From Eubacterium plexicaudatum ASF492 (GTDB lineage Bacteria > Bacillota > Clostridia > Lachnospirales > Lachnospiraceae): 64,000 bases of DNA. Every line of letters starts with the position of its first letter. The first letter of the stretch is position 1. Location of the stretch: assembly GCF_000364225.2 (NCBI RefSeq), contig NZ_AQFT02000001.1, positions 3,677,501 through 3,741,500 on the forward strand. Direction: 5' to 3'. This document shows positions 1 through 8,137 of the stretch, piece after piece. The notes below the pieces were generated by a model that was not told where the DNA came from, did not search any database, and saw only the letters and a list, made by a program, of their open reading frames with translations. Both the position numbers and the translations under genes were made by a program.

Positions 1-980
1 ATTTTCTCCGCATACTCCAGCACATATTCTCCGTTCAGCTTTTCCATCCAGTCTACGAACCGCTCATTGTCTTCTTCCATATATACCAGATCCACACATG
101 CCTGATCCAGCGCAACCGGATCTGCGGAAGCAAGAATTCCGATTTTTCTGTCGTCCGATATGGCAGTTGTTTCATCAAACCCGCCGTCTATGGAACGATG
201 GTCCATAATATTGATATACAGAATATTGTTATGCAGCGCATCAACAACCGCTTTTCCGGCTTCTGCCATAGATTCCAGAAAAGTATCCTGTTCGGCGCCC
301 CTTGGATCCGTACTGCTGCCGCCGGCCGAATAAATCAGACATTTGCCTTCCGCGGAACTGATCCCGACAGATATATTTTTAACGGCTCCGTCAAACCCTG
401 CAGCCGCATGTCCCTGAAAATAAGAAATCATCAGAAGTCCGTCATAATCCGAAAAATGTGCGCCTACATAATTTTCTTCCAGATGCAGACCGTCTTCTAC
501 CGGAATCGCGACCGAACCGCTCTCATCCAGCACTTCAGGCTCTGCTATTTGCGCCAGTCCTTCATTGTCTGCCGGCTGCAGATCGTCTCTCGTACCACAG
601 GCAACAATCGTACCTTTCACGGACGTTACCAGATCGCGAAACAGCTCCGGCTCCACGGCATTGCCTGACGGAAGCTCTCCTGCCGATATTTTTACCGCCG
701 TATGTTCCCCCTGTATTTTTTCATCCAGTGACCGGTACAGATTTCCCAGAGACTCTGCTGTTATTTCCTTGGTCATATAAACGACCGGAACCGTATTCTC
801 GTATTGTTTTAACTCTGCCGTCTGCTCCGTACTCTCTGTCTGTCCGTCGTCATTTTGTTCCGTGCCGGCCTCTTTGCGTACCTCATCTTCCTGTACGCCA
901 TCTTCCGTTACCGGCTTTGAGCTGCAAGCTGTCGATTGCATTACAAATACCGTGCATAATAAAATAAACAGTTTTTTCAT
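1..980 (-). CDS. DUF362-domain lipoprotein, C-terminus cut by window edge
   Basis: The reading frame stays open from an ATG at 980 to the left edge, so only the first ~326 residues are present. A purine-rich ribosome site (GGGGGAG) precedes the start. The N-terminus is a lipoprotein signal: a short KK, a hydrophobic stretch and a slightly non-standard lipobox STAC, so the protein is probably anchored outside the membrane. An acidic, low-complexity spacer (about residues 22-55) follows. The body then carries stretches typical of DUF362 proteins, such as KNISVGISS, FLESMAEA and ILASADPVALDQACVDLVY. DUF362 proteins often neighbour or are fused to ferredoxin domains, but the biochemical role is not settled and none is assigned here. 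The gene is separated from argJ by about 94 bases with a TATAAT hexamer at 1016-1021 that could serve it. Confidence 0.8.
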   Translation of the reverse strand, partial: MKKLFILLCTVFVMQSTACSSKPVTEDGVQEDEVRKEAGTEQNDDGQTESTEQTAELKQYENTVPVVYMTKEITAESLGNLYRSLDEKIQGEHTAVKISAGELPSGNAVEPELFRDLVTSVKGTIVACGTRDDLQPADNEGLAQIAEPEVLDESGSVAIPVEDGLHLEENYVGAHFSDYDGLLMISYFQGHAAAGFDGAVKNISVGISSAEGKCLIYSAGGSSTDPRGAEQDTFLESMAEAGKAVVDALHNNILYINIMDHRSIDGGFDETTAISDDRKIGILASADPVALDQACVDLVYMEEDNERFVDWMEKLNGEYVLEYAEK

Positions 981-1074
981 CCCCGACTCCCCCTCGTATT
1001 TTCTATGCCAATGCTATTATATACGATAGATCGTGTGAATGGAAGTATGCAGATGAAAATTTTATCTTTTTTTG

Positions 1075-2319
1075 TCAGCTCCGGTAATCCGCATTTATTT
1101 TGACATAATCATAGGTCAGATCGCATCCCCATGCCTTCGCCGATGCATTTCCCTGATGCAGATCAATCCGGATATAAATTTCATCTTCCGCAAGAACCGC
1201 TGCCGCTTCCTCTTCCGAAAACGCCAGACCATTGCCGTCTTTGCATACAAGTACACTTCCTTTTTCAGATGCCAGTTCCACGTCTGTTTTGCCGATATCC
1301 AAATCGGTATCCGAGTAACCAAGCGCGCACAAAATACGTCCGCAGTTTGCATCTGCGCCAAACATAGCGCTTTTTACAAGCGAAGAACAAATCACACTTT
1401 TGGCAGCCGTAATCGCCGTATCCAAATCAGGCGCTCCCGCACAGGTACACTCCAGCATCTTGGTGGCTCCTTCTCCGTCTGCGGCAAGCATTTTCGTCAG
1501 ATGCAAAAGAACCAGATAAAGCGCTTTCTTAAACACTTCATAAGACGCATCTTCAGCCGTTATTTCCGCATTGCCGGCTTCTCCGTTGGCAAGTATGCAT
1601 ACCATGTCATTCGTAGAAGTATCTCCGTCGATGCTCAGGCAATTATAGGTTACTTTTACCACATCACGCAATGCCTGACTCAGCATTGGCCCGGAAACGG
1701 CTGCATCAGTCGTAATAAAATTCAGTGTTGTTGCCATATTCGGATGGATCATGCCGCTGCCCTTTGCCATACCACCCAGACGACACGTTTTTCCATCAAG
1801 TGTAAAAGACACCGCCACTTCTTTTTTTACCGTATCGGTCGTCATAATTGCTGCCGCTGCCTCTCCATGACGCTGTGCGGACATCTCTGCCACAAGCCGG
1901 TCCATATGTTCCGCAATCGGTTCGATCGGCAATATCTGTCCGATCACTCCCGTAGATGCTACAATCACTTCTTCCGGCGTTATTTTAAGCGCCTGCGCCG
2001 TAATCTCACACATGTTCCTTGCCTTTTCTTCTCCGTCTGCGTTGCAGGTATTCGCATTCTTGCTGTTTACGATTACCGCTCTTGCCCTGCCGCCTGTTGC
2101 ATCCAGATTTTTTTTCGTCACCAGAATCGGCGCGCCTTTTACTTTGTTCGTCGTATAAACGGCTGCTGCCTGACAGAGCTTTTCACTGTAAATAATTCCA
2201 AGATCATTTTTATCCGGACGCGGATCCAGTCCGCAGTGGCATCCATTGGCCTGAAACCCTGCCGCCGCACAGACTCCACCTTCCACATATTCGTATCCTT
2301 TTTCCTGCTCCCGTTTCAT
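1075..2319 (-). CDS. argJ: ArgJ bifunctional glutamate N-acetyltransferase / ornithine acetyltransferase
   Basis: ArgJ moves the acetyl group from N-acetylornithine to glutamate (and can use acetyl-CoA), closing the acetyl cycle of arginine synthesis in the cytosol. The 414-residue product has the family landmarks: KGSGMIHPNMAT with the autocleavage Ala-Thr step, where the freed Thr becomes the nucleophile, then LNFITTDA, SIDGDTSTNDM, and the conserved C-terminal end YVKINADYRS. I chose the ATG at 2319 because GAAGGAGG lies just upstream of it; the longer in-frame extension to 2364 has no such site. It stands alone here, with no other arg genes in the window. A consensus-like promoter lies at 2407-2435. 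Confidence 0.96.
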   Translation of the reverse strand: MKREQEKGYEYVEGGVCAAAGFQANGCHCGLDPRPDKNDLGIIYSEKLCQAAAVYTTNKVKGAPILVTKKNLDATGGRARAVIVNSKNANTCNADGEEKARNMCEITAQALKITPEEVIVASTGVIGQILPIEPIAEHMDRLVAEMSAQRHGEAAAAIMTTDTVKKEVAVSFTLDGKTCRLGGMAKGSGMIHPNMATTLNFITTDAAVSGPMLSQALRDVVKVTYNCLSIDGDTSTNDMVCILANGEAGNAEITAEDASYEVFKKALYLVLLHLTKMLAADGEGATKMLECTCAGAPDLDTAITAAKSVICSSLVKSAMFGADANCGRILCALGYSDTDLDIGKTDVELASEKGSVLVCKDGNGLAFSEEEAAAVLAEDEIYIRIDLHQGNASAKAWGCDLTYDYVKINADYRS

Positions 2320-2406
2320 ATTTTCCTCCTTCATCCGGCATTTCTGCAGTTTCTTTTTTGTCATTTTTCATTTTTTATATTGTCACTATCTCATTATCCG
2401 GAACAT

Positions 2407-2435
2407 ATTATAGCCCGCACGGTGACGAAATTCAA
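2407..2435 (-). promoter_or_regulatory. Promoter for argJ
   Basis: On the minus strand, TTGAAT (2430-2435) and a perfect TATAAT (2407-2412) are separated by 17 bases, pointing at argJ. This is a sigma-A type arrangement. I saw no obvious ArgR palindrome. Confidence 0.65.
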
Positions 2436-2533
2436 TAGTTTACAAATTTTCTGCCCGGATTTGTATATATTTTCTAATTTGCAGCATACTGGATAAGGTC
2501 TATACGTTATTTTTCAGAAAGGAGATTTTAACT

Positions 2534-2713
2534 ATGAATCAGGACGAAGTAATCTGCAGCTGCCTGAATGTTACAAGAGGCATGATAAAGGAAGCTGTCA
2601 ATAATGGTGCGAAAACATTTGCAGAGGTACAGGAAGCTACCGAAGTAGGCACCGTATGCGGCGCCTGTGTGGAAGATGTGGAAAAGCTGATCGCAGAGCT
2701 TACCTCAAAATAA
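2534..2713 (+). CDS. BFD-like [2Fe-2S]-binding small protein
   Basis: A 59-residue protein behind a strong ribosome site (AAAGGAG, 2518-2524). Four cysteines lie in the bacterioferritin-associated-ferredoxin pattern: C8-x-C10 near the N-terminus and C42-x2-C45 in the second half (VCGAC). The sequence between them (NVTRGMIKEAV...TFAEVQEATEVGT) matches the helical BFD-like fold, also found as a domain in NAD(P)H-nitrite reductase and CopZ-type proteins. The predicted role is a small [2Fe-2S] redox or iron-handling protein in the cytosol; the partner is unknown. It is divergent from argJ and followed by a strong hairpin. Confidence 0.85.
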   Translation: MNQDEVICSCLNVTRGMIKEAVNNGAKTFAEVQEATEVGTVCGACVEDVEKLIAELTSK

Positions 2714-2755
2714 CCACACATCGGCCTCATCTTTTATCATACCCGATCGGGTACG

Positions 2756-2798
2756 GACTTTGCAGAAAATCTCCTTTTCGGATTCTTTCTGCAAAGTC
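2756..2798 (+). terminator. Strong hairpin downstream of the BFD-like gene
   Basis: GACTTTGCAGAAA (2756-2768) is the exact inverse complement of TTTCTGCAAAGTC (2786-2798), giving a 13-bp stem. No long T run follows, so it may be a transcript-end stabiliser or weak terminator. A separate 12-base palindrome, ACCCGATCGGGT, lies just upstream at 2741-2752. Confidence 0.6.
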
Positions 2799-2855
2799 TG
2801 CAATATCATACGTCTGTTGCTCTTAATTTCCATTTCCGTTTACCGATTCATACAC

Positions 2856-2884
2856 TTTACACCTGCGCCCGGATGCGCTATAAT
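2856..2884 (+). promoter_or_regulatory. Promoter for the chemoreceptor gene
   Basis: TTTACA (2856-2861), 17 bases, then TATAAT (2879-2884), upstream of the chemoreceptor start at 2957. One mismatch to the sigma-A consensus. Confidence 0.75.
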
Positions 2885-2956
2885 AATTGATATGTTAGAG
2901 CGTGTTTCACGACAAGAAGGTAAAAGACACTATGAACCGGGAGGAGCATACTAATA

Positions 2957-4635
2957 ATGAAAAAATCAATAAACCAATCCACACTGACCTTTATACTAAA
3001 CGGGGTATCCATTCTTACCCTGATATTTATGGGGTTTGCCCTGTTTGCAAACAGTCACACTCGCATATTGTTAAACAGTGCAAATGAAGAACGTTTTAAC
3101 CTGACTTATAATGCCAACCGCTTTATGAACGGTTCCGCATATCTGACGAACGAAGTGCGTGCTTTTGCGGCAACCGGCGATCAGGAACACTATGACAATT
3201 ATTGGAAAGAAGTTAATGAACTGCAAAACCGTGATCTTGGCGTAGCTGCCATGCAGGAAATCGGCATTACCGATGAAGAACAAAACATGATTGATGAAAT
3301 GTTCGCCCTTTCCAACGAACTTGTCCCACTGGAAGAAGAAGCAATGAACAAAGTAAAAGCCGGCGATATGACCGGCGCCATTGCCTACGTATACGGCTCT
3401 GAGTACGACAGCTCCATTACGCAGATCAATGCTTTAAAAGACCGGTTTTTGACAGCTCTGGATACGAGAACAAAAACCCGGCTGAACGCTCTGAACTCTC
3501 AGGCTTTTCTGATCCGCGTCATCATGTCCGGCGCCCTTGTTCTGATTGCCGTTATCCAGCTCATCAGCATGATTGTTACAAAAAACGGGTACTGCGTCCG
3601 CTCGTTGCCGTTCGCGACCAGATGGGCGAAATATCCAACGGCAATCTTTCCGCCGATTTTGCTCTGGACCCGAATACTTCCGAAATCGGAATGCTTGTGG
3701 CTTCCATTCATGAGACAAAGCACGAATTAAAGAAATATATTCAGGACATTGACTATAAATTATCGCAGATGGCACAGGGCTCTATGGATCTGACTATTGA
3801 CAGTAATTACCGCGGCGAATTTCTCCCTATACAGAATGCAATGCGTGAAATTATAGATTCCCTGAATCATGCTCTGTCAAAAATCAGCATCACGGCAGAA
3901 CGGGTATCTACCGAATCCGAACATATGGCATCCGGTGCGGAAATTTTATCGAACGGAACCGTGCGACAGGCATCTGCGGTACAGGAGCTGTCCGCAAGCA
4001 TTCAGGAAATATCCAATCAGGTAGACCGTACCTCTCAGGACGCCGACGATGCCAGAAATGCTTCCGGTGAAGCAGCCAAACAGCTGCAGCTTTGCAGTCA
4101 GAAAATGGAATCGCTGTCATCTGCAATGAACGATATATCCAAGGCTTCCAATCAGATTGGCGGCATTATCAAAACCATTGAGGATATCTCTTTTCAGACA
4201 AATATTCTGGCCTTAAACGCAGCCGTAGAAGCTGCACGCGCCGGTGAAGCCGGAAAAGGGTTCGCAGTCGTGGCAGATGAAGTACAGGATCTGGCAAATA
4301 AAAGTTCCGTATCCGCTCAGGATATTGCCGAGCTGATCGAAAATTCCATGCAGCTCGTACAATACGGCTCTTCTTTAACGGCAGAGACGACAAAGGCTAT
4401 CCTGACTGTTGTGAACAGTGCACAGAAATCTACGGAGCTGGTCGATCATATTGCGGAATCCGCTCAGTACCAGTCCCAGTCACTCAAACAGCTGACACAG
4501 GGTATGGAACAGATCTCCGAAGTCGTTCAGACAAATGCGTCAACGGCACAGGAATCCGCTCAGTCTGCAAAAGAACTGCATCAGCAGGCCGAAGAACTGA
4601 AAATATCCGTACATAAATTCAAGCTGCGCAAATAA
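2957..4635 (+). CDS. Methyl-accepting chemotaxis protein, one frameshift
   Basis: A transmembrane chemoreceptor that would signal to CheA/CheW. The N-terminus has a first membrane segment (about residues 12-32), an extracellular helical sensor of roughly 155 residues resembling the four-helix-bundle class, and a second membrane segment (about 186-208). HAMP-like helices follow, then the long cytoplasmic signalling coiled coil with the highly conserved tip ([19 protein letters not shown], then [13 protein letters not shown]). The frame breaks at 3580-3585, an A6 run; one more A restores continuity (reading [13 protein letters not shown]) and gives about 559 residues, the normal size. The sensor ligand cannot be inferred. 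The ribosome site is GGGAGGAG. A small hypothetical gene follows after 38 bases and is probably co-transcribed. Confidence 0.88.
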
Positions 4636-4673
4636 ACCCGCAGCAAAATATTAAATTCACAGGAGGACCTTTT

Positions 4674-5219
4674 ATGCAACAATATCAGTTTGAAAAAATA
4701 TATGCGCAAATGGAACAGGAATTTGGCAAAATAGAAAAAGGAACCGAAGATTATCATACATTGATGATTTATCCGATCGAAAGCAACCTGTTGAAAACAT
4801 ACCGTAAGTTTCCGTCATCCAACAGCCGTCGGCTTCTGGAAGCAATCGGTCTTGTCTTATATAATATTCGATCCAGATATACAGGAGAAACTTATGCGGT
4901 AGAGTCATTCAGAAACGAAGATAACGCAAGACTGGAACATGCGATCTTAATGGCTTTTGATCCCTTTACAAACGAAGAGCTGCGTTCTCTTATGACGATG
5001 GATCCGGATATTGACCTGACAGATAAAGAAACACTCCGCGAAATTTATGCGGAACCTGTAATCTGCCTTTTGCGCATCAAGGAGTCCGTAGATTCATGGA
5101 TAAAACGAATGGGCTCGAACGGTTATTTTGAATTTTCCGAAAGCTATATGGGTCCGGAAATATCCGGAGATGAGCTGGTCTTTGCCTGGACAGACACCCG
5201 TGACGATGAAGATGTGTAG
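4674..5219 (+). CDS. Hypothetical protein downstream of chemoreceptor
   Basis: A 181-residue soluble, charged protein preceded by a very good ribosome site (CAGGAGGACC) seven or so bases before the ATG. I do not recognise a family. It has no signal peptide, membrane segment or cysteine motif; the composition suggests a mostly helical fold, and the C-terminus is acidic (DTRDDEDV). It starts 38 bases after the chemoreceptor stop and is followed by a strong terminator, so the two genes look like one transcription unit. A role in modulating that receptor is only a guess from position. Confidence 0.75.
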   Translation: MQQYQFEKIYAQMEQEFGKIEKGTEDYHTLMIYPIESNLLKTYRKFPSSNSRRLLEAIGLVLYNIRSRYTGETYAVESFRNEDNARLEHAILMAFDPFTNEELRSLMTMDPDIDLTDKETLREIYAEPVICLLRIKESVDSWIKRMGSNGYFEFSESYMGPEISGDELVFAWTDTRDDEDV

Positions 5220-5231
5220 ATTTTTATTTAT

Positions 5232-5268
5232 AAAAAGACGGTCGGACCCGGATTCCGACCGTCTTTTT
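5232..5268. terminator. Bidirectional rho-independent terminator
   Basis: AAAAAGACGGTCGGA and TCCGACCGTCTTTTT form a 15-bp perfect stem with a 7-base loop. The A and T runs let it work for the plus-strand chemoreceptor unit and for the converging minus-strand gene, whose reconstructed stop codon lies at 5267-5269. Confidence 0.9.
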
Positions 5269-6209
5269 ATGATTCCGCAACAGCTGCCGCCGGTTCAATC
5301 CAACGCTGCAGCATTGCTTTTGTCTGCCTGTAATTTCTGCAGTTCCTGTAATTGTCTTCCCGAATTTCCAGAGTCAGCGGACAGCCGTACTCATATTTTG
5401 TATATAATTCCAGCAGCGCATCCACCTTTTTTGATCCTGAAACGGTGTTCCATGGTTTCTCATATATCCATTGCCCGTAAAATCATTGAAATGAATCAGC
5501 TTGCAAACCTCTTTATGCATCTGAAAATAATGCTCCATGCCGTAATCCGTATGCCGCGGCAAATCCGTATGCGGCAAAAAATCCGAAGCTGCAAGCAGCG
5601 CCTTCATATATTTTTCCGTCATAGCCGCATGACAAATATCCAGTACACTCCCTACCCGCTCTCCAAATCGCTCCCGCAAATAACCTACGATTTGTACAAG
5701 ATCCGTAAACGTTCCGTTACAAAGTCTCGGACTGTTTTTCCCATCGTTCTTATATTCCATCGGTATCACATTTTCAATTCCAAGATCGGTCATCGGAAAT
5801 TGTTCAAATAAACGCTGCAATTCCCGTTCCAGCCTACTGCGAAACAGCTCGTACTCCATAAAATCAAAAAAGAAAGCGACGTATGAATGACAACTAAAAT
5901 GCGATGCTTCCAGATATCGGCACAGTACTGTGCCAGGCGGAACACATTGTCAATCGGACTTGTGTCCACATGCTGAAACACGTGCTCCATATTCATAACC
6001 TGTCCCTCTTCATAAAACGGTACATGCACAACTTCTACATTATGCATCGTAAACAGTTCCTGCAGATAACAGGTCTCAAAACAGCTGCCTTTGCGCAGAA
6101 AATCTTTCTGCAGATTAAATTCCAGACCGTCACAGCCACACCTGATCTTTTCCCGGATTTCTTCCGAAACAAATGACGCCTTTGCATATATTTTTATATG
6201 ATGATCCAT
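5267..6209 (-). CDS. TIM-barrel sugar-phosphate isomerase/epimerase-like protein, two frameshifts
   Basis: Two separate frames encode successive parts of one protein. The first (from ATG at 6209, behind AGGAGG) begins MDHHIKIYAKASF and includes GLEFNLQ and VVHVPFYEEG; the second includes GIENVIP, VGSVLDICHA and KLIHFNDF. These resemble the xylose-isomerase-like/endonuclease-IV TIM barrel, where His, Asp and Glu side chains at strand ends bind a metal. Continuity is lost at 5866-5871 (six bases of a T run on the coding strand) and again at 5427-5432 (A6). Adding one base at each gives a single frame of about 314 residues, typical of the family, ending EPAAAVAES. The substrate is unknown. It converges with the chemoreceptor unit and diverges from rfbG. 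Confidence 0.72.
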
Positions 6210-6358
6210 GTGTATGGTATCCTCCTGTTCTATTCTGTAAACATGAACTATATTAGCGCAAACATAACAGAAAATCAAGAAATTTCACACCTTTTAAGTT
6301 GCAAATAAAATGATATTAGTATAAAATAAAAATGCATTATTAAAACAGGAGAATTATT

Positions 6359-7420
6359 ATGTGGGACATGTCTTTTTATAAAAACAAAAAAATACTTATT
6401 ACCGGACATACCGGATTCAAAGGCGCCTGGATGTGTCAGCTGCTTCTTATGGCAGGAGCAGACGTAACCGGATATGCACTGGAAGCGCCAACGCAGCCTG
6501 CTCTGTTTGACCTCTGTCAGCTGTCAGACCAGATGCACTCTGTCATTGGCGACATTCGCGACCTGGCTCATCTGAAAGAGGTCTTTGCTGCCTGCCAGCC
6601 GGAAATTGTCATCCATATGGCAGCCCAGCCATTAGTTCGCGAGTCGTACAAAAATCCGGTTCATACATACGAAACAAATGTGATGGGAACGGTAAATGTA
6701 CTGGAATGCGTGCGCACAACAGCTTCGGTAAAATCATTTCTGAACGTTACAACGGACAAAGTATATCTGAACAAAGAATGGGAATGGGGATATCGGGAAA
6801 ATGAAGAGCTGAACGGTTTTGATCCTTATTCCAATTCCAAATCATGCTCCGAACTGGTCACCTGCAGTTATAAAAACTCCTTCTTTACCGGCACAGACGT
6901 TGCGATTTCCACCGCCCGTGCAGGCAACGTGATCGGTGGGGGCGATTTTGCCGCAGACCGTATTATCCCTGACTGCATCCGCGCCGCACAGGCAGGTCAG
7001 GATATTATTGTCAGAAATCCTTATTCTACCAGACCGTACGAACATGTACTGGAACCTGTTGTTGCTTATTTGATGATTGCTCAGGCACAATACGAAGATC
7101 AAAAATATGCAGGTAATTATAACGTCGGCCCGAACGATTCAGACTGCCTGATCACCGGCGAACTCGTATCGCTGTTCTGCCGCAAATGGAACGAGAAAAC
7201 CGGAAGCTCCATCCGCTGGATTGACCGGTACGACGGCGGGCCGCACGAAGCCAGCTTTCTGAAACTGGATTGTTCCAGACTCCGCAGAACATTTGGCTGG
7301 ACGCCAACGTGGAATGTGGAAACAACCATTGAAAAAATTGTAGAATGGTTCGACGTATATTTCCAAAACGGAGATATATCCACATGTATGAAACAGCAAA
7401 TTCTGGATTTTTGCAAATAA
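6359..7420 (+). CDS. rfbG: CDP-glucose 4,6-dehydratase
   Basis: A 353-residue extended short-chain dehydrogenase that converts CDP-glucose to CDP-4-keto-6-deoxyglucose, the entry point for dideoxy and related sugars of surface glycans. It has the NAD-binding GHTGFKGAWM near the N-terminus, AAQPLVRESY, a threonine/Asp-Lys block (VTTDKVY), and the catalytic YSNSK of the YxxxK type. RAGNVIGGGDFAADRIIPD and RPYEHVLEP are strongly characteristic of RfbG. The start at 6359 has ACAGGAG seven bases upstream. The usual partners (RfbF cytidylyltransferase, RfbH) are not in the window, so the gene is an orphan here. It ends in a shared terminator. Confidence 0.93.
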   Translation: MWDMSFYKNKKILITGHTGFKGAWMCQLLLMAGADVTGYALEAPTQPALFDLCQLSDQMHSVIGDIRDLAHLKEVFAACQPEIVIHMAAQPLVRESYKNPVHTYETNVMGTVNVLECVRTTASVKSFLNVTTDKVYLNKEWEWGYRENEELNGFDPYSNSKSCSELVTCSYKNSFFTGTDVAISTARAGNVIGGGDFAADRIIPDCIRAAQAGQDIIVRNPYSTRPYEHVLEPVVAYLMIAQAQYEDQKYAGNYNVGPNDSDCLITGELVSLFCRKWNEKTGSSIRWIDRYDGGPHEASFLKLDCSRLRRTFGWTPTWNVETTIEKIVEWFDVYFQNGDISTCMKQQILDFCK

Positions 7421-7437
7421 TCCGTATTTGCTGCAAA

Positions 7438-7464
7438 AAAGCACTGCTTTAAGCAGTGCTTTCT
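7438..7464. terminator. Bidirectional terminator between rfbG and the IMPACT-family gene
   Basis: AAAGCACTGCTT and AAGCAGTGCTTT form a compact stem, with A-rich sequence on the left and TTCTTTT on the right. It lies between two converging genes. Confidence 0.85.
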
Positions 7465-7465
7465 T

Positions 7466-8125
7466 TTACTCAAAAATTTCAGCCTTACCATCTATAATGG
7501 CAAATTCTTTTGCATTTCCCCAGTTCAGCTTCGCCGTACCGTTCGTACCTTCGGTCACTGCTTTTTCCAATTCGGTCTTCCGTTCCGACGGAATCATGGC
7601 ATGAATCACTACCTGATCGGTATATTCCGTTTCCAGCACCGGAATTTCCCGCTGGGCCAGCACATACCCGATCTTTCCAAGACCATTATAATCCGTTTCA
7701 ATATCCAGTATATAACCGGTCTGCTTTTCAATGATCACAGACGCCGCAAGACCTGCCTGCGTACTTTTCTGATATGCACGCACCAACCCTCCGGTACCCA
7801 GCAGTGTGCCGCCAAAATATCTGGTCACAACGACCACGACATCGTGAATATCTTCTCTGAGCAGCACATCCAGCATTGGCCGTCCGGCTGTTCCGGACGG
7901 CTCTCCGTCATCGGAGCAGCGGGTCAGCTCATGGTGTTTCCCAATCGTAAATGCAGAGCAGTTATGTGTGGCATCCCAATATTTTTTCTTCGTCGCACCG
8001 ATAAACGCAGCTGCTTCTTCTTCACTGTGTACCGGCTGTACGGCTGCAATAAATCTTGACTTTTTTTCTACAATTTCATCAGCGCCGCCCTTGTAGACTA
8101 CCTTATACTTATCCAAAACCAACAC
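7466..8125 (-). CDS. IMPACT/YigZ family protein
   Basis: A 219-residue YigZ-type protein with the conserved N-terminal core: KKSRFIA, KYWDATHNCSAF, CSDDGEPSGTAGRPML and VVTRYFGGTLLGTGGLVRAY, followed by the C-terminal RNase PH-like/EF-G-like subdomain. Family members are cytosolic and linked to translation regulation, but the bacterial activity is not firmly known. The start is uncertain: there is no ATG, and GTG at 8125 or TTG at 8116 could serve; a GGGAG site suits the TTG by spacing. It begins 12 bases after the PBP1A stop, so it is probably the last gene of that unit. Confidence 0.88.
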   Translation of the reverse strand: MLVLDKYKVVYKGGADEIVEKKSRFIAAVQPVHSEEEAAAFIGATKKKYWDATHNCSAFTIGKHHELTRCSDDGEPSGTAGRPMLDVLLREDIHDVVVVVTRYFGGTLLGTGGLVRAYQKSTQAGLAASVIIEKQTGYILDIETDYNGLGKIGYVLAQREIPVLETEYTDQVVIHAMIPSERKTELEKAVTEGTNGTAKLNWGNAKEFAIIDGKAEIFE

Positions 8126-8137
8126 TCCCTCTGACAG

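Noticed and set aside
1072..2496. A 474-codon plus-strand frame
   Set aside because: It lies entirely antisense to argJ, has a Cys/Arg/His-rich shadow composition and no ribosome site.
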